Of a stretch of 64,000 nucleotides of DNA, positions 37,926-46,330 are shown piece by piece. The stretch is taken from assembly GCA_002353485.1 (NCBI GenBank), contig DEJS01000021.1, positions 1 to 64,000 of the forward strand. The letters are read 5' to 3'. Source of the stretch: Prevotella sp. UBA2742 (GTDB lineage Bacteria > Bacteroidota > Bacteroidia > Bacteroidales > Bacteroidaceae). A program made the translations under genes and the position numbers. Every line of letters begins with the position of its first letter. Position 1 is the first letter of the stretch. Under the pieces are notes generated by a model. That model made no database searches, was not told the DNA's origin, and was given only the letters and a program-made list of their open reading frames with translations.

Positions 37926-38642
37926 ATGAAAATAGCTTTAATCGGCTATGGCAAGATGGGCAAGATGATAGAGCAGATAGCCCTCAGCCGTGGCCATGAG
38001 ATTGTGAGTATTATCGACATCGACAACCAGCAGGACTTCGATAGCGAGGCCTTCAGGAGTGCAGATGTAGCGATAGAGTTTACTGCCCCTCAGGCAGCAT
38101 ACGGCAACTACCTGAAGGCATGGAAGGCTGGTGTAAAGGTGGTCTCTGGGTCGACAGGCTGGATGAAGGAACATGGCGACGACGTGAAGCGGGCCTGCAC
38201 GGAGGAGGGCAAGACACTCTTCTGGGCTTCGAACTTCTCTATCGGCGTGGCTATCTTCTCTGCCGTCAACAAGTATCTGGCCAAGATTATGAACCAGTTC
38301 CCCCAGTATGACGTGGAAATGGAGGAGACACACCATGTGCACAAGCTGGACCACCCCAGCGGTACGGCCATCACGCTGGCAGAGGGTATTCTGGAGAATC
38401 TGGAGCGCAAGGAGTCGTGGGCCGAGGACACTACCGACCCCAAGCTGCTGCGCATAGACCACATACGTCGTGGCGAGGTGGCTGGCATCCATACCGTTCG
38501 CTACGACTCAGAGGCCGACATCATCACCATTACCCACGATGCCCACTCACGCCAGGGCTTTGCCCTTGGTGCTGTGCTGGCAGCAGAGTACACCAAGGAG
38601 CATGAAGGTCTGCTGACCATCAGCGACATGTTTAAGTTTTAG
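37926..38642 (+). CDS. dapB: 4-hydroxy-tetrahydrodipicolinate reductase
   Basis: The 238-residue enzyme makes tetrahydrodipicolinate in the lysine/diaminopimelate pathway. The dinucleotide loop is MKIALIGYGKMGKMIEQ, and the substrate loop is METHHVHKLDHPSGTAI-like (MEETHHVHKLDHPSGTA), holding the catalytic His and Lys. WASNFSIGVAIF is also conserved. An upstream in-frame ATG at 37878 lies before the -7 box, so the start is 37926. It leads an operon with two signal-peptidase-like genes and wbqC. Confidence 0.95.
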   Translation: MKIALIGYGKMGKMIEQIALSRGHEIVSIIDIDNQQDFDSEAFRSADVAIEFTAPQAAYGNYLKAWKAGVKVVSGSTGWMKEHGDDVKRACTEEGKTLFWASNFSIGVAIFSAVNKYLAKIMNQFPQYDVEMEETHHVHKLDHPSGTAITLAEGILENLERKESWAEDTTDPKLLRIDHIRRGEVAGIHTVRYDSEADIITITHDAHSRQGFALGAVLAAEYTKEHEGLLTISDMFKF

Positions 38643-38668
38643 TTGGGAGTTGAAAGTTGAGAGTTGAA
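38641..38668 (+). repeat. AGTTGRR heptamer array between dapB and lepB
   Basis: Four head-to-tail heptamers (AGTTGGG, AGTTGAA, AGTTGAG, AGTTGAA) run from the dapB stop codon to four bases before the lepB ATG. The array therefore forms the whole junction and the ribosome-binding region of lepB. Confidence 0.8.
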
Positions 38669-38671
38669 GAA

Positions 38672-40102
38672 ATGGAGAAAAAGAAAAAGCTGAATATGAA
38701 GGTGCAGTGGGCCAAGTTCATCTGCGTGCTGGTGCTCTACCTGCTATTCCTCTACTGGGTCAAGTCATGGTGGGGACTGCTGGTCGTTCCCTTCATCTAC
38801 GACGTCTACATCACCAAGAAGATACGCTGGCAATGGTGGAAGGAGTCCGAAGGACCCGTCAAGTGGGTCATGTCGTGGGTCGATGCACTGGTATTTGCAC
38901 TCGTGGCGGTCTACTTCATCAATCTGTTCTTCTTCCAGAACTACGTCATTCCATCGAGTTCGCTGGAGAAAAGCCTGCTGACAGGCGACTACCTCTTCGT
39001 CTCGAAGGTAAGCTACGGGCCACGCATCCCCGAGACACCGCTGACCCTGCCTCTGACGCAGCACACCATGCCGCTGCTGGAGTGCAAGTCGTACATAGAG
39101 TGGCCCCATTGGGACTACCGCCGTGTGAAGGGCTTGGGCAAGATAGAGCTCAACGACATCGTGGTGTTCAACTTCCCTGCCGGCGACACCATCTGCTCCG
39201 ACGCCCGCTACCAGGCTTACGACTTCTACCAGATGTGTTACCAGATAGGCTACCAGATGTACCCACAGCGTCCCAACCCCGACTCGCTGACACAGGAGCA
39301 GCTGCCCGTCTACTTCAACACCATCTATCAGGCAGGCAGGCAGGCCATTGCCCAGAACCCCAAGGAGTATGGACTCATTGACACACGCCCCACCGACCGC
39401 CGCGAGAACTACGTGAAGCGCTGTGTGGGACTGCCTGGACAGACATTGCAGATAAAGAACCGCATCGTCTATCTTGACGGCAAGGCCAACAAGGAACCCG
39501 ACAACGTGCAGTACACCTACCACGTAAAGCTGAAGGACCGTCTGAGCGACGAGCTGATGAAGGAGCTGGGCATCACGATGGAAGACCTGATGAGCCTCAA
39601 CACACAGGGCTACATGCCCCTGACCAACCATGCCGTCAAGGAACTGAAGAAGCGCAAGGACCTGGTGGAGAGCATAGCGCTGAACACCGAAGCCAACGAC
39701 TTGGACATCTACCCCCTGAACGGCAACATGCACTGGACGCGCGACAACTACGGCCCCATCTGGATTCCCAAAAAGGGTGAGAGCATTGAGCTGACGCTGA
39801 AGAACCTGCCCGTCTACGAGCGACCCATCCGCACCTATGAGGGCAACAAGCTGGAAGTCAAGGACGGCAAGATATACATCAACGACAAGGCAGCGACGAA
39901 GTACACCTTCCGTCTGGACTACTACTGGATGATGGGCGACAACCGTCATAACTCGCTGGACTCTCGCTACTGGGGTTTCGTACCTGAAGACCATATCGTG
40001 GGCAAGCCCATCTTCATCTGGTGGAGCTCAGACCCTGACCGTCATGGCTTCTCTGGCATACGATGGAACCGGCTGTTCCGCTTCGTAGACAACATTAAGT
40101 AG
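38672..40102 (+). CDS. lepB: Signal peptidase I with a large catalytic-domain insert
   Basis: The 476-residue inner-membrane enzyme removes signal peptides. Two membrane segments lie at about 15-45 and 70-90. Ser97 in VIPSSSLEKSLLTGD is the nucleophile, Lys249 in NYVKRCVGLPGQ is the general base, and the YYWMMGDNRHNSLDSRYWGFV box is intact. The distance of 152 residues between Ser and Lys and the further 110-150 residues before the GDN box are far longer than in typical SPase I (total usually 250-320), so two inserts are present. The ATG at 38672 is used; an in-frame TTG at 38657 lies within the heptamer array. Confidence 0.92.
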   Translation: MEKKKKLNMKVQWAKFICVLVLYLLFLYWVKSWWGLLVVPFIYDVYITKKIRWQWWKESEGPVKWVMSWVDALVFALVAVYFINLFFFQNYVIPSSSLEKSLLTGDYLFVSKVSYGPRIPETPLTLPLTQHTMPLLECKSYIEWPHWDYRRVKGLGKIELNDIVVFNFPAGDTICSDARYQAYDFYQMCYQIGYQMYPQRPNPDSLTQEQLPVYFNTIYQAGRQAIAQNPKEYGLIDTRPTDRRENYVKRCVGLPGQTLQIKNRIVYLDGKANKEPDNVQYTYHVKLKDRLSDELMKELGITMEDLMSLNTQGYMPLTNHAVKELKKRKDLVESIALNTEANDLDIYPLNGNMHWTRDNYGPIWIPKKGESIELTLKNLPVYERPIRTYEGNKLEVKDGKIYINDKAATKYTFRLDYYWMMGDNRHNSLDSRYWGFVPEDHIVGKPIFIWWSSDPDRHGFSGIRWNRLFRFVDNIK

Positions 40103-40140
40103 AGTTCTTTGACCTGAAGGTACAAAGCGGCCGGAGGCCG

Positions 40141-40689
40141 ATGAGACAGTTAAGAATTGAGAGTATGGCAAGCTGGCTGAAGTACGTGATAGCATTTGTA
40201 TCAGCTTTTGCGCTGATGCTGGCTTTCCGTACCTTGGTCTTTTCCATACATGGCGTTATAGGCGAAGGACTGGCACCACTCTACCACAATGGCGACCGTC
40301 TGCTTATCAATCGCTGCAGCTACGGACTACGTATAGAAGGTAACGGCCTGCTGCCTTACAGCCGTCTGATGCGAAAGCCTGTAGAACGGGGCGACATCGT
40401 GGCGTTCCACATTCCCAGAGGCTCTTTAGGCTGTCTTGAGGATGTTTCTTCCTATGGTCTGGTGATAGCCCGCTGCAAGGCCGTCCCTGGCGATACCGTC
40501 CGAACGGACACAGGACTGAGCATCGTGCCAGGACTCGTCAACTGTGCCAAGGCCGACTACTACTGGCTGGAGGCCATTAACAAGGATAACCCCATCGACT
40601 CGCGATACCTGGGCTTCATTCCTGAGAACGACATCATAGGACGCGTCGTAACCGTGCTGTACAATCGCCACAACTCCTTCCTGCCATGA
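40141..40689 (+). CDS. S26-family signal-peptidase-like protein lacking both catalytic residues
   Basis: The 182-residue protein has one N-terminal membrane segment (about 12-36) and the S26 scaffold: GLAPLYHNGDRLLINRCSYG, RGDIVAFHIPRG, ARCKAVPGDTV and YYWLEAINKDNPIDSRYLGF. Aligned with the active LepB next to it, the nucleophile Ser is Gly43 and the base Lys is Ala110, and the GDNR box reads AINK. It should therefore be inactive as a peptidase while keeping the substrate-cleft fold. It follows lepB by 38 bases and overlaps wbqC by ATGA. GGAGG just before the ATG at 40141 supports this start and sits in the loop of a small CGGCC/GGCCG hairpin. Confidence 0.82.
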   Translation: MRQLRIESMASWLKYVIAFVSAFALMLAFRTLVFSIHGVIGEGLAPLYHNGDRLLINRCSYGLRIEGNGLLPYSRLMRKPVERGDIVAFHIPRGSLGCLEDVSSYGLVIARCKAVPGDTVRTDTGLSIVPGLVNCAKADYYWLEAINKDNPIDSRYLGFIPENDIIGRVVTVLYNRHNSFLP

Positions 40690-41309
40690 CCACAGCATTG
40701 CTACAGACCACCTATTTTGGTCCTGTCCAGTGGTACCAAAAGCTACAGAGCTCCAGTCTCTGTATGATAGAGCAATACGACACCTACCAGAAACAGACCT
40801 ACAGGAACCGCTGTGTCATAGCTACGGCCAACGGCCTGCAGGCACTGACCGTTCCTGTAGAGCACAGCGACGACAGGACACTGGTAAAAGACTTGCGCAT
40901 CAGTGACCACAACCAATGGCGACGCATACACTGGAACGCCCTGCAGTCAGCTTACAGCGAGAGCCCCTTCTTCGAGTATTACCAAGACGACATACGCCCT
41001 TTCTTTGAAAAGAGATACGACTATCTCATCGACTTCAACGAGGCCATACGCCAGAAGGTGTGCGAGCTTATCGACATACAACCTCGTGTGGAATATACCA
41101 AGGAGTACAAAGCACCCCCTGCCCTCCCCTCTTCGTGCATGGACTTTCGCGACGTCATACACGCCAAACACCCCAAGGAGGACCCCGCGTTCGAGCCCCG
41201 TCCGTATTGGCAGGTATTCCGTCAGAGACATGGCTTCCTGCCTAACCTCAGCATCCTGGACCTGCTGTTCTGCATGGGACCGGAATCTGTCTTCTACATC
41301 ACTTTTTAG
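40686..41309 (+). CDS. WbqC-family protein
   Basis: The 207-residue cytoplasmic protein has the WbqC signature LLQTTYFGPVQWYQKL near the start, then YQKQTYRNRCVIATANGLQ, LTVPV and WRRIHWNALQSAYSESPFFEYY, and the C-terminal FLPNLSILDLLFCMGPES. The family is found in surface-polysaccharide and other loci and is thought to act in cysteine-protease-like or ligase-linked steps, but its reaction is not settled. Last gene of the dapB-lepB-S26-wbqC operon; it starts within the S26 stop codon (ATGA). Confidence 0.88.
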   Translation: MTTALLQTTYFGPVQWYQKLQSSSLCMIEQYDTYQKQTYRNRCVIATANGLQALTVPVEHSDDRTLVKDLRISDHNQWRRIHWNALQSAYSESPFFEYYQDDIRPFFEKRYDYLIDFNEAIRQKVCELIDIQPRVEYTKEYKAPPALPSSCMDFRDVIHAKHPKEDPAFEPRPYWQVFRQRHGFLPNLSILDLLFCMGPESVFYITF

Positions 41310-41342
41310 GGAAAAGATACGTCTTGTTTGAGAAATAATTCG

Positions 41343-41350
41343 TATCTTTG
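41343..41350 (+). promoter_or_regulatory. -7 box TATCTTTG of the first TPR histidine kinase
   Basis: TATCTTTG followed by CCCC lies 33 bases before the ATG at 41384. No ideal -33 TTTG is present (one lies 12 bases away). Confidence 0.55.
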
Positions 41351-41383
41351 CCCCATCAAAATGACCATAGCTATTAAAAGACA

Positions 41384-43420
41384 ATGAAGAGACATTTCCT
41401 ACTTGCAATAACGGTGCTGGTTCAGACCTTTTGTCTGGCCACTACTGTCGACTCCCTGCGCCAGGCTATCCCGCACCTGCAAGGTGACGAGAAATCGGAT
41501 GCCTACAAAAGACTTTACCATGCGCTCAACGCAGAGAAACAGTTTGAGCCCATCATGGAGTGTCTTGACCAATGGATAGCCTTTGAGGAGAAACGGGGCA
41601 ACGCAGAAGAAGGGTCCAACGCCCGCTGGAGCAAGATAGTGGATATAGCCAACTATGGCGAGGACAGCCTGATGCTGGCCGAGGCTCCCACGCAGATGAA
41701 CTGGTTTATGCACCACAACATGTGGGAACGCTATTACGACACCTGGGACTGCAAGGTCAACGTCTACATTTATACCGGTCGCGTACAGACCGCACTGCGC
41801 GAAGCACAGAACATCCTTGACGACGCCAACGTACGCCAGAACAACTTCGGGCGAGCCGTGGCCTACATGCAGATGGGCATCATCTACGAAAGCATGGGAC
41901 AGTACGACCAGGCCGTACATGTGTTCAAGGAGTGCCTGGGACAGCTCAAAGACAGCTACCGCGACTCGGAAGTGCTGACCAATACCTACGACTATCTGTG
42001 TCAGACCCTACACGAATGCTACCGTTTTCAGGAGGAGCTGAACGTCACCTACGAGTGGGAGAAATGCATCCAGGAACGCATAGGACAAAAGAAAGCCAGC
42101 TCGAAAACACTACTTAACACCTACATTGCCTGTCGCTGCAACAGGGCGCTGGCCCTCATACAGCTGCGCCGCTACGATGAGGCCGGATATGAACTAAAGC
42201 AGGCAGAAGAGGCTTTCAGACAGCAAGGTGCTCCCCTTACGCAATACAGAATACTGCTCACACGTTCCTATTACTACCTTGCCAAAGACCAGCCCAAACT
42301 GGCCTTGGAATACTGCGACAGCCTGGAACGTCTGGGACTGAACGCAGGGGGCGACACCAAACTCCTGCGAGGCGACATCCTGATGCGGCTGGGACGCCCG
42401 GCAGAGGCCGCCCGGCTGTTCCGCAACCTTTATCAGGGCAAGGACTCCACCTTCACCCGCGACATGCGCCTTCAGCTGGACGAGCTGAACACACTCTATA
42501 AGGTTGAAGAAATAGAGATGCAGGGCAAGCTGCAGAACTCGCGTTTTATGATAGGCATCGCCGTAATACTGATAGTGGGACTGCTGCTGTTCACCCATTT
42601 CCGCTTCAAGGCAGCACGGAAACTCGCCGACGAACATGACAAACTGGTGGAAAGCAACCGTAAGCTGGAGCAGAGCTATAAGGAGCTTAAGGTAGCCAAC
42701 GAGCGGGCAGAAGAAGCATCGAAGATGAAAACCAACTTCATCCAGCAAATTTCACACGAGATACGCACCCCGCTGAACATACTGTCAGGCTTTACACAAG
42801 TCATCACCAACCCAGGCATGGACCTGGACGACAATACCAAGCGAGACGTCAGTCAACGCATCACAGAGAACACAAACCGCATAACCGGACTGGTGAACAG
42901 GATGCTGGCCCTGAGCGATGCCAGCAGTCGCACCATGATAGAGTGCAACGACCAGGTGCCGGCAGTACAGATAGCAGCCCAGGCCGTCGAAGAGGTACAG
43001 ATAACGACGAACCCCAAGATAGACTTCGACATGCTGATAGCTCCAGAGGCTGAGAGCGTCATGCTACAGACCAACCTGCAGCAAGCCACACAGGCCCTGA
43101 GCCAGCTGTTGGACAATGCCCAGAAGTTCACCTATTCAAAATACTCGCAGGCTGACCCGTCCGTAAAGGGCCGGGTAACCCTATCCGTCAACAAAGGACA
43201 ACAATACCTGCAGTTCATAGTAGAGGATACCGGCATCGGCGTACCCAAGCAGGAGGCGGCCCACATCTTTGAAGAGTTTGTTCAGCTGGACAACTTCTAC
43301 GACGGAACCGGCATAGGTCTTACCATAGCACGCTCCGTAGCCCGCCGCATGGGAGGCGATGTGGTATTGGACTCAACCTATACCGACGGAGCACGCTTCA
43401 TACTACGACTGCCACTTTAA
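41384..43420 (+). CDS. TPR-containing membrane histidine kinase
   Basis: The 678-residue protein has a signal sequence (MKRHFLLAITVLVQTFCLA), a periplasmic TPR region (about 30-375, for example AVAYMQMGIIYESMGQYDQAVHVF), one membrane segment (about 385-405, MIGIAVILIVGLLLF), a coiled coil, then a kinase core. His458 lies in a canonical H-box (QISHEIRTPLN), with N-box LLDNAQKFTY, G1 VEDTGIGVPKQ, F HIFEEFVQ and G2 GTGIGLTIARSVARRMGG. It should phosphorylate a response regulator, but none lies in the window. It has its own promoter and stands alone. Confidence 0.9.
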   Translation: MKRHFLLAITVLVQTFCLATTVDSLRQAIPHLQGDEKSDAYKRLYHALNAEKQFEPIMECLDQWIAFEEKRGNAEEGSNARWSKIVDIANYGEDSLMLAEAPTQMNWFMHHNMWERYYDTWDCKVNVYIYTGRVQTALREAQNILDDANVRQNNFGRAVAYMQMGIIYESMGQYDQAVHVFKECLGQLKDSYRDSEVLTNTYDYLCQTLHECYRFQEELNVTYEWEKCIQERIGQKKASSKTLLNTYIACRCNRALALIQLRRYDEAGYELKQAEEAFRQQGAPLTQYRILLTRSYYYLAKDQPKLALEYCDSLERLGLNAGGDTKLLRGDILMRLGRPAEAARLFRNLYQGKDSTFTRDMRLQLDELNTLYKVEEIEMQGKLQNSRFMIGIAVILIVGLLLFTHFRFKAARKLADEHDKLVESNRKLEQSYKELKVANERAEEASKMKTNFIQQISHEIRTPLNILSGFTQVITNPGMDLDDNTKRDVSQRITENTNRITGLVNRMLALSDASSRTMIECNDQVPAVQIAAQAVEEVQITTNPKIDFDMLIAPEAESVMLQTNLQQATQALSQLLDNAQKFTYSKYSQADPSVKGRVTLSVNKGQQYLQFIVEDTGIGVPKQEAAHIFEEFVQLDNFYDGTGIGLTIARSVARRMGGDVVLDSTYTDGARFILRLPL

Positions 43421-43466
43421 CCTTCTCGGGCCGAAAAATTTTCGTTCTATTTCTTTGCAGTTAAGG

Positions 43467-43569
43467 AGTTAAGTAGTTATCGCTTCGCTCGTCCTTTCGG
43501 ACAGTAGATAAGCCATTACTTCTATCGGCTGCTTTCCACCACGCAGTCATTTGGCTTAACTACTTAACT
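43467..43569. repeat. 13-bp inverted repeat pair in a 270-base gap
   Basis: AGTTAAGTAGTTA (43467-43479) and TAACTACTTAACT (43557-43569) are exact inverted copies 77 bases apart. The second arm continues into a period-8/7 stretch of TTAACTAC/TGACTAC/TTATCTAC units. A small GTCC-TTTC-GGAC hairpin lies between them. The gap 43421-43614 otherwise holds nothing I recognise. Confidence 0.75.
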
Positions 43570-43614
43570 ACTGACTACTTATCTACTTCAGAAAGTTGAA
43601 AACTCAAATAAAAA

Positions 43615-43646
43615 TTTGGTTTTTCGCTCGCTTATTCGTACCTTTG
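43615..43646 (+). promoter_or_regulatory. Full promoter in front of the TonB-receptor relic
   Basis: TTTG (43615-43618) and TACCTTTG (43639-43646) are 20 bases apart. It lies 44 bases before the relic's ATG and most likely now serves the DMT transporter that begins at the relic's end. Confidence 0.8.
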
Positions 43647-43690
43647 CACCCGTTTATTTTGACAGCGTATAAATTACAGCACAAAGGATA

Positions 43691-43880
43691 ATGGGAAAGA
43701 AAGTGACAAGGAGAGGCCTGTTGACGGCTCTTCTTTGCCTCATGCAAGTGTGTGCATGGGCTCAAGATGCCCACGTGGTAGGGCACATACCTGGACCGCG
43801 GCATGAACCGTGACGCCAGCTACATCTATGGCCCCGCCATGCCCCGCACATGGTATCTGGGACTGACGGTCAATATATAA
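43691..43880 (+). pseudogene. TonB-dependent receptor relic with internal deletion
   Basis: The first 31 codons encode a signal peptide and the start of a receptor (LLTALLCLMQVCAWAQ, then DAHVVGH, a common opening of Bacteroidota TonB receptors). In a different frame from about 43789 the sequence reads TYLDRGMNRDASYIYGPAMP, then RTWYLGLTVNI and TAA, which is a typical C-terminal barrel strand. The 2 kb or so between these ends is missing and the frame is shifted, so only signal peptide and last strand remain. The stop is directly followed by the ATG of the next gene. Confidence 0.8.
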
Positions 43881-44759
43881 ATGAACGAGACTAGGAAAGG
43901 GTTCATACAGCTGCATCTGAGTGTTCTGCTGGCTGGCTTTACTGGCTTGTTTGGCCGACTGATAACACTCAATGAGGTGGACATCGTGTGGTATCGCATG
44001 CTGTTTACTACCTGCATCCTGTTGGTGTTCACCGGTCTGCCTCGCATAGGGTGGCGCAAATTCCTGCAACTGTGCGGCTGCGGCGCCTTACTGGGTTTCC
44101 ACTGGATACTCTTCTATGGCAGCATCAAGGCATCGAACGTTTCGATAGGTGTCATCTGCTTCTCACTGATAGGTTTCTTCACAGCCTTGTTAGAACCATT
44201 GCTGTTCAAGAAACGCTTCTCATGGATTGAACTACTGTTCTCGCTGATTACCGTAGCGGGTGTGATGTGCATCTTCACGCTGGATGCCCGCTATCGGACG
44301 GGTATAGCCATTGGCATCGTGTCGTCAGCTGTCTGCGCACTCTATGCCATTTGTAACAAGAAGGCCAGCGTGGGTGTGCGCAGCCGCACGGTGCTGATGT
44401 ATCAGATGGCGGGCGGACTCATAGCTGTCAGCCTCATAGCCCCGCTCTATCTCTGTGTCTTCCCCAGCCAGCAGCCCGTTCTCGTCATTCCCGAAGGCAC
44501 CAACCTGTGGTTCATGCTCTGCCATGCCTTGTTCTGCACCGTAGCCATGTACATCCTGCAGATTATGGCCCTGAAGCGCCTGTCGGCCTTTACCGTCAAC
44601 CTGACCTACAACCTAGAGCCTTGCTACACCATCTGCCTGGCCTTCCTCATCTTCGGTGAAGGCCGCGAAATCAACTTCTCCTTCTATCTCGGCATCAGCC
44701 TCATTCTGCTCAGCGTGCTGCTGCAAACCCTAAGGGTTGCAACCCGTAACCCATCATAA
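43881..44759 (+). CDS. EamA/DMT-family membrane transporter
   Basis: The 292-residue protein has about ten membrane segments in two EamA repeats (LSVLLAGFTGLFGRLITL, IGVICFSLIGFFTALLEPL; second half VLMYQMAGGLIAVSLIAPL, FTVNLTYNLEPCYTICLAFL). It is a drug/metabolite-type exporter of unknown substrate. The ATG follows the stop of the TonB-receptor relic with no gap, so it uses the relic's promoter and untranslated region. The 3' end faces the AGCS gene. Confidence 0.88.
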   Translation: MNETRKGFIQLHLSVLLAGFTGLFGRLITLNEVDIVWYRMLFTTCILLVFTGLPRIGWRKFLQLCGCGALLGFHWILFYGSIKASNVSIGVICFSLIGFFTALLEPLLFKKRFSWIELLFSLITVAGVMCIFTLDARYRTGIAIGIVSSAVCALYAICNKKASVGVRSRTVLMYQMAGGLIAVSLIAPLYLCVFPSQQPVLVIPEGTNLWFMLCHALFCTVAMYILQIMALKRLSAFTVNLTYNLEPCYTICLAFLIFGEGREINFSFYLGISLILLSVLLQTLRVATRNPS

Positions 44760-44785
44760 CAACCTAAGAGAGGGTGTGCAACAAA

Positions 44786-46204
44786 CTATAGTTTCTTTTC
44801 CCAACACGCTATGTCGTCAGCAATCTCTGGCAACTGGCTACGATGGAAGACAGGATCTTTGACTCCGGCTTTCATCTGTTGTCGATAATCGTCAAGCAGA
44901 CGGACAGCGTAGCGGCCCAGGGAGATGATTGCCACAAGGTTGCAAGCCGTCAGCAGTGCCATACAGAGGTCGCCAAGACTCCATACCGTCTCGAGGGTGG
45001 CCAGCGCTCCGAACATCACCATCACGCCTGCCGAGAATATACGATACACAGTTAGTACATATCGGTTCTTCGTCATAAAGTAGATGTTGGCCTCGCCATA
45101 ATAGTAGTTGCCAATGATACTGCTGAAGGCAAAAAGCAGAATGGCTATGGCTATAAAGACGGGGCCGGTGGCTCCTATCTCGGACTGCAAGGCCACCTGG
45201 GTGAGTGCAATGCCACCAAGGGCATTGGCCGAACAATAGAGTCCGCTGATGAGTATGATAAAGGCCGTGCAGGAGCATACCAGCAACGTATCGGTAAATA
45301 CACCTAAGGCCTGAATGAGTCCTTGCTTGACAGGATGCGACACGTCGGCAGTTGCTGCTACATTCGGAGCACTACCCTCGCCTGCCTCGTTGGAGAAGAG
45401 TCCGCGCTTGATGCCGTTCATCATAGCCGCTCCCAATCCTCCTCCTGCTGCCTGTTCCACCCCGAAGGCATTGAGCAGGATGAGCTTCATGACGTGAGGT
45501 ATCAGTTCGATGTTTCTCACAATGACAACCAATGCCAGCACAAAATAGCCAATAGCCATCAAGGGCACTATGACGGCACTGACACGGGCAATGCGATGAA
45601 TGCCGCCAAAGACGATGGAAAGTGAAAGCACGGAGAGAAAGATACCCACCCATAGTGGCGGCCATCCGAAAGCCTGCTGCATGGCCCCGCAAATGGTGTT
45701 CGACTGGATAGAGTTATAGGACAGTCCGAAGGTGATGGTGATAAGAACGGCAAACAGGAAAGACATCCATCGACTGTGCAGACCTTTCTCAATATAATAA
45801 GCTGGTCCGCCAATAAACGAGTTGACATGGGGCTGTTTGTAGAGCTGTGCCAGCGTAGACTCTACGAATGCGGTGGCAGAACCTATCAGTGCGATGAGCC
45901 ACATCCAAAATACGGCACCAGGTCCGCCGATACTGATTGCCGTGGCTACACCTGCCAAATTGCCAGTACCCACACGAGTGGCTATGGAAACGACAAAAGC
46001 CTGGAACGATGTCACGTGACGACGTCCAACCATGCCAACTCTGCCAGGAAAAGCTCTGTCGGTCAATAGTCTGACCATCTCGCCCACCATGCGAAACTGA
46101 ACGAAGCGGGTGCGATATGTAAACCACAGTCCACAACCTATCAAGGCAGCCATCAGTACGTAGCTCCATAGTACGTCGTTCACTTGCGTAATCAGTTCAT
46201 TCAT
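44786..46204 (-). CDS. Alanine/glycine:cation symporter (AGCS family)
   Basis: The 472-residue inner-membrane protein has about ten segments and clear AGCS signatures: SFQAFVVSIATRVGTGNLAG, SIGGPGAVFWMWLIALIGS, ESTLAQLYK, FIGGPAYYIEKGL and the C-terminal SNEAGEGSAPNVAATA. It imports alanine or glycine with Na+ or H+. Single gene, with a divergent neighbour; its -7 box is at 46242-46249. Confidence 0.94.
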   Translation of the reverse strand: MNELITQVNDVLWSYVLMAALIGCGLWFTYRTRFVQFRMVGEMVRLLTDRAFPGRVGMVGRRHVTSFQAFVVSIATRVGTGNLAGVATAISIGGPGAVFWMWLIALIGSATAFVESTLAQLYKQPHVNSFIGGPAYYIEKGLHSRWMSFLFAVLITITFGLSYNSIQSNTICGAMQQAFGWPPLWVGIFLSVLSLSIVFGGIHRIARVSAVIVPLMAIGYFVLALVVIVRNIELIPHVMKLILLNAFGVEQAAGGGLGAAMMNGIKRGLFSNEAGEGSAPNVAATADVSHPVKQGLIQALGVFTDTLLVCSCTAFIILISGLYCSANALGGIALTQVALQSEIGATGPVFIAIAILLFAFSSIIGNYYYGEANIYFMTKNRYVLTVYRIFSAGVMVMFGALATLETVWSLGDLCMALLTACNLVAIISLGRYAVRLLDDYRQQMKAGVKDPVFHRSQLPEIADDIACWEKKL

Positions 46205-46241
46205 ATTCGGTAAATGCTATTCGTTGAGTCTAATAATACTG

Positions 46242-46249
46242 CAAAGATA
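46242..46249 (-). promoter_or_regulatory. -7 box TATCTTTG of the AGCS gene
   Basis: TATCTTTG followed by CAG on the minus strand lies 37 bases before the start codon. The -33 element is not clear. Confidence 0.6.
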
Positions 46250-46291
46250 ACGTTTTTCGTAAAAAGGTAAGGCTATTTTCCTAAAAAAATG

Positions 46292-46299
46292 TACCTTTG
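46292..46299 (+). promoter_or_regulatory. -7 box TACCTTTG of the phytase-like esterase gene
   Basis: TACCTTTG lies 31 bases before the ATG at 46331, divergent to the AGCS promoter. No clear -33. Confidence 0.55.
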
Positions 46300-46330
46300 T
46301 GGTCAAATATAGGAAAAGGGAAATATATAT

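Noticed and set aside
38657..38671. TTG start for lepB
   Set aside because: It lies within the heptamer array; the ATG at 38672 gives a normal charged N-terminus before the first membrane segment.
40128..40140. Terminator between lepB and the second S26 gene
   Set aside because: The CGGCC/GGCCG stem is only 5 bp and has no T run; it overlaps a ribosome-binding site instead.
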